A stretch of 64,000 nucleotides of DNA, taken from NCBI RefSeq assembly GCF_029667115.1, contig NZ_JARUIU010000001.1, positions 124,001 to 188,000 on the forward strand. Direction: 5' to 3'. The notes beneath the pieces were generated by a model, which made no database searches, was not told where the DNA came from, and saw nothing but the letters and a program-made list of their open reading frames with translations. A program made the position numbers and the translations under genes. The stretch comes from Jeotgalibacillus sp. ET6. GTDB taxonomy: Bacteria > Bacillota > Bacilli > Bacillales > Jeotgalibacillaceae. This document shows, piece by piece, positions 61,156 through 64,000 of the stretch (positions are counted from its first letter, which is position 1; each line of letters starts with the position of its first letter).

Positions 61156-62760
61156 ATGAACGAATCATTTCAACAAATGACAATGAAAACGAAAGCATTT
61201 TTTGCTGATCGGCCCAAGAAACAATTAATTATAGGGGCTGTAATCGCTGCAATTTTAATTATCTCCATCCTTATTATTTCATTACTATCTGCAAGAAATG
61301 TTCTCGTACCCCTATACAGCAACCTGACGCCATCAGAGACTGGCATGATCAAGGAAAATTTGGATGGAAGAGGTATTCCATCTGAAATTACTGAAGGCGG
61401 TACGGCAATCTTAGTGCCCGAAGAACAGGTGGAAACCTTAATGGTTGAACTCGCTGCGGAGGGGATCCCTCAAAGCGGGAACATCGATTATTCATTTTTC
61501 AGTGAAAACGCGGGTTTCGGCATGACCGATAACGAATTTAATGTTTTGAAGCTAGATGCGATGCAAACGGAGCTTGCTGAGTTAATGAAGGGGATTGAAG
61601 GAGTTCAAAACGCTCAGGTAATGATCACGATGCCTGAAAAAGGTGTATTTTTGGATGATACAGCTGAATCGGCATCAGCATCAATTGTATTGAACACAAA
61701 ACCGGGTTATCAATTTGATGAAGGGCAAATTAATTCATTGTACCTGCTTGTATCAAAAAGTGTTCCAAGTCTTCCTACTGAAAATATCGTCATCATGAAC
61801 CAGTTTTTTGAGTATTATGATCAAAAAAATTCAGACTCTTCTTTTGCAGGCGTAAATGTGTCGGATCAGATGTCAATTAAACAAACGATCGAACGCGATT
61901 TGCAACGTCAGGTTCAGATGATGCTCGGCACATTAATGGGTCAGAACAAAGTAGTGGTTTCCATTTCCACTGATATTGATTTTGATCAGGAAAACCGGGA
62001 AGAAAATTTGGTGACGCCGGTCGATGAAGAAAATATGGAAGGAATTGAAATCAGCGCACAAAGAATTTCTGAAACCTTTGAAGGCACTGCCGGGGAAGCT
62101 GGCGGGGTTACAGAAGGCGGAGATCCCGGGGATAATCTAACCGGTTTTGTAGAAGGAGCGAACGGCAGCGGGGACTTTGAAAGAGTGGAAGAAACGATAA
62201 ATAACGAAGTAAACCGCATTCGCCGAAATATTGTTGAAAGCCCTTATAAAGTCAGAGATATTGGTTTTCAGGTTATGGTAGAACCGCCCGATCCGGATGA
62301 TCCCGCCTCCCTGCCTCAGGAAAGGGTAGACGACATTGAAACAATGCTTGAGACCATTATAAGAACTTCTATAGACAATGAATTCTCAGCGGACCTAACA
62401 GATGCGGATATAGCAGAAAAAGTTCTGGTTTCTGTACAACCATTTAACGGCATAATGACAGCCGAAGAGCCGGTTAACACGCCAGTCATTCCATGGTGGG
62501 GGTATCTTGTTGCAGGGCTGTTGATCCTGGTTATAGGAATTCTGGTTATCGCGATGATCAGAGCGAGAAGAAAATCAGAAGCAGCCGAAGAAGCTGAAGA
62601 AGAAATTATTGTTGAACAAAAAGAGAAACTGGACGTGCCTGATGTGAATAATGAAAAAGAAACAGAAGGTACGCTCCGGCGTAAACAACTAGAAAAAATG
62701 GCGCGGGAAAAGCCAGAAGACTTTGCAAAACTGTTAAGGTCCTGGATCGCTGAGGATTAG
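61156..62760 (+). CDS. fliF: Flagellar MS-ring protein FliF
   Basis: Protein of 534 residues with two membrane helices (about 24-46 and about 449-473). Between them are the ring-building domains: LVPLYSNLTPSETGMIKENLDGRGIPSEI (in part) and SASIVLNTKPGYQFDEGQINSLYLLVSKSVP. The C-terminal cytoplasmic tail (MAREKPEDFAKLLRSWIAED) binds FliG. The central part contains an acidic, Gly-rich loop (about 300-340). ATG 61156 is 6 bases from GGAGG. Confidence 0.96.
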   Translation: MNESFQQMTMKTKAFFADRPKKQLIIGAVIAAILIISILIISLLSARNVLVPLYSNLTPSETGMIKENLDGRGIPSEITEGGTAILVPEEQVETLMVELAAEGIPQSGNIDYSFFSENAGFGMTDNEFNVLKLDAMQTELAELMKGIEGVQNAQVMITMPEKGVFLDDTAESASASIVLNTKPGYQFDEGQINSLYLLVSKSVPSLPTENIVIMNQFFEYYDQKNSDSSFAGVNVSDQMSIKQTIERDLQRQVQMMLGTLMGQNKVVVSISTDIDFDQENREENLVTPVDEENMEGIEISAQRISETFEGTAGEAGGVTEGGDPGDNLTGFVEGANGSGDFERVEETINNEVNRIRRNIVESPYKVRDIGFQVMVEPPDPDDPASLPQERVDDIETMLETIIRTSIDNEFSADLTDADIAEKVLVSVQPFNGIMTAEEPVNTPVIPWWGYLVAGLLILVIGILVIAMIRARRKSEAAEEAEEEIIVEQKEKLDVPDVNNEKETEGTLRRKQLEKMAREKPEDFAKLLRSWIAED

Positions 62761-62773
62761 GAGTGAGCCGTTT

Positions 62774-63787
62774 ATGGCCAGAAAAGAAAAAGGATTATCA
62801 GGAAAACAGAAAGCTGCAATTTTGCTTATTTCTCTTGGACCTGATGTCGCATCATCTGTTTATAAACATTTAAATGAGGAAGAAATTGAAAGGCTGACAC
62901 TGGAGATCTCCGGAGTAAAAAAAGTGGAATCAGAAGCAAAGGACGAGGTGCTTGAAGAATTCCATAATATCGCATTAGCTCAGGATTATATTTCGCAAGG
63001 CGGAATTGGCTATGCAAAAACAATTTTGGAAAAAGCACTGGGACCTGATCAGGCAAACGCAGTCATAAACCGTCTGACATCTTCGCTTCAGGTAAGACCG
63101 TTTGATTTTGCTAAAAGAGCTGATCCTATGCAGATATTCAATTTTATTCAAAATGAACATCCTCAGACGATCGCGCTGATCCTGTCTTATCTGAACCCTC
63201 AGCAGGCAGGGCAGATTCTGTCAGCTCTTCCTCAGGATGTCCAGGCTGATATTGCAAAAAGAATTGCTGTGATGGACAGCACCAGCCCGGAAATTATAAG
63301 TGAAATTGAATCAGTGCTCGAAAGAAAGCTTTCATCAACTGTTCAGCAGGATCATACAGAAACCGGCGGTATAGAATCTGTGGTTGAGGTGCTGAATGGC
63401 GTAGATCGAGCAACTGAAAAGACTATTCTGGATTCTCTCGAGATCCAGGACCCTGAACTGGCAGAAGAAATTAAGAAACGAATGTTTGTTTTCGAAGACA
63501 TTGTCACGCTTGATAACCGTTCTATTCAGAGGGTCATTCGTGATTGTGAAAATGAGGATCTTCTACTTTCTATGAAAGTTTCAACAGATGAGGTTAAAGA
63601 AGTATTGTTTAAAAATATGTCACAGCGGATGGCTGAGAACTTCAAAGAAGAAATGGAGTTCATGGGACCTGTCAGACTTCGTGATGTAGAAGAAGCTCAA
63701 TCAAGAATTGTTGCCATTATAAGACGTCTTGAAGAAGCAGGAGAGATTATCGTAGCACGCGGTGGAGGAGATGACGTTATTGTCTAG
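62774..63787 (+). CDS. fliG: Flagellar motor switch protein FliG
   Basis: Protein of 337 residues. N domain (about 1-95, LSGKQKAAILLISLGPDVAS) binds FliF. The middle ARM domain has the EHPQTIALILSYLNPQQAGQIL motif (EHPQ). The C-terminal domain has the charged torque helix (ENEDLLLSMKVSTDEVKEVLFKNMSQRMAENFKEEM, in part). It couples stator force and CheY switching to rotation. The 3' end overlaps fliH by 8 bases. Confidence 0.96.
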   Translation: MARKEKGLSGKQKAAILLISLGPDVASSVYKHLNEEEIERLTLEISGVKKVESEAKDEVLEEFHNIALAQDYISQGGIGYAKTILEKALGPDQANAVINRLTSSLQVRPFDFAKRADPMQIFNFIQNEHPQTIALILSYLNPQQAGQILSALPQDVQADIAKRIAVMDSTSPEIISEIESVLERKLSSTVQQDHTETGGIESVVEVLNGVDRATEKTILDSLEIQDPELAEEIKKRMFVFEDIVTLDNRSIQRVIRDCENEDLLLSMKVSTDEVKEVLFKNMSQRMAENFKEEMEFMGPVRLRDVEEAQSRIVAIIRRLEEAGEIIVARGGGDDVIV

Positions 63788-64000
63788 AGTGATCAAGTCG
63801 CAAATTGTCCATTCGTCTTCCGATAACGCCAGAGCCATTCCTTTTAGACCGGTCATTAATGGAAATTCAGACCAGCAGAATACACTTGCCTGGACAGTGG
63901 AGCAGGCTCAATTGGAATCGGTCAGAATTGTGGAAAAAGCCAAACAATACGCATTTGATCTTAAAAGCAATGCTAAACAGAAAGCAGATTCACTTCTCAC
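63780..64000 (+). CDS. fliH: Flagellar assembly protein FliH, N-terminal part (cut by window end)
   Basis: An open frame from TTG 63780 with GGAGGAG at 63764-63770 continues off the window (73 complete codons). It begins SRVIKSQIVHSSSDNARAIPF and turns into a charged helix (ESVRIVEKAKQYAFDLKSNAKQKA), as FliH does. FliH controls the export ATPase FliI. Its place after fliG is the conserved one. Identity rests on position and N-terminal pattern. Confidence 0.85.
   Translation, partial: MSRVIKSQIVHSSSDNARAIPFRPVINGNSDQQNTLAWTVEQAQLESVRIVEKAKQYAFDLKSNAKQKADSLL

Overview
The window is a contiguous stretch of core chromosome from a low-to-moderate G+C Gram-positive rod of the Bacillaceae type. Gene content and order closely match the pyr - fla/che arm of Bacillus subtilis. 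A spoVM gene implies endospore formation and a flagellar operon implies motility. CodY, RemA, FapR and PrkC/PrpC are all Firmicute-type regulators. I cannot fix the genus from sequence alone. I see no tRNA or rRNA gene, IS element, prophage, CRISPR array or antibiotic-type cluster.

Layout. 1-7.6 kb: the end of the pyrimidine operon (pyrC end, pyrAA, pyrAB, pyrK, pyrD, pyrF, pyrE), with nearly every junction overlapping. 7.6-9.5 kb: rqcH, facing the other way. 9.6-11.6 kb: yicC-type RNase gene, remA, gmk, rpoZ. 11.8-18.2 kb: coaBC, priA, def, fmt, rsmB, again overlapping. 18.35-23.5 kb: prpC, prkC, rsgA, rpe, thiN and the tiny spoVM; rlmN, normally between rsmB and prpC, is not there. 23.6 kb: rpmB on the minus strand, sharing a 40-bp perfect palindrome with spoVM. 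24.2-30 kb: yloU, fakA, sdaAB, sdaAA, recG. 30.0-33.6 kb: the FapR lipid regulon (fapR, plsX, fabD, fabG, acpP) with a recognisable FapR operator. 33.8-43.7 kb: rnc, smc, ftsY, ylxM, ffh, rpsP, khpA, ylqD, rimM, trmD, rplS. 43.9-48.4 kb: lepB, rbgA, rnhB and a FliK-like/FlhB-like pair (ylqG, ylqH). 48.6-54 kb: sucC, sucD, dprA, topA. 54-59.2 kb: trmFO, xerC, hslV, hslU, codY. 59.9-64 kb: start of the fla/che operon (flgB, flgC, fliE, fliF, fliG and a fliH cut by the window end), after a 0.7-kb non-coding regulatory region.

The genes form functional blocks: UMP synthesis; translation initiation and protein maturation (def, fmt, lepB, ffh/ftsY); Ser/Thr kinase signalling with ribosome-assembly GTPases; membrane lipid supply (fakA, fapR, plsX, fab genes, acpP); chromosome maintenance (smc, recG, priA, topA, xerC, dprA); and motility under nutritional control, with codY immediately upstream.

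I found no convincing wholly new system. The items most worth a second look are the missing rlmN, a fapR promoter whose -35 box lies inside the recG terminator hairpin, the orphan FliK-like/FlhB-like pair lacking the autocleavage motif, an HslV with Asp at position 2, a D-to-E change in the RqcH DR motif, an acidic EPE repeat inserted in PrkC, the structured rplS leader, a short ORF with a strong ribosome binding site upstream of yloU, and a nested dyad upstream of the flagellar operon.
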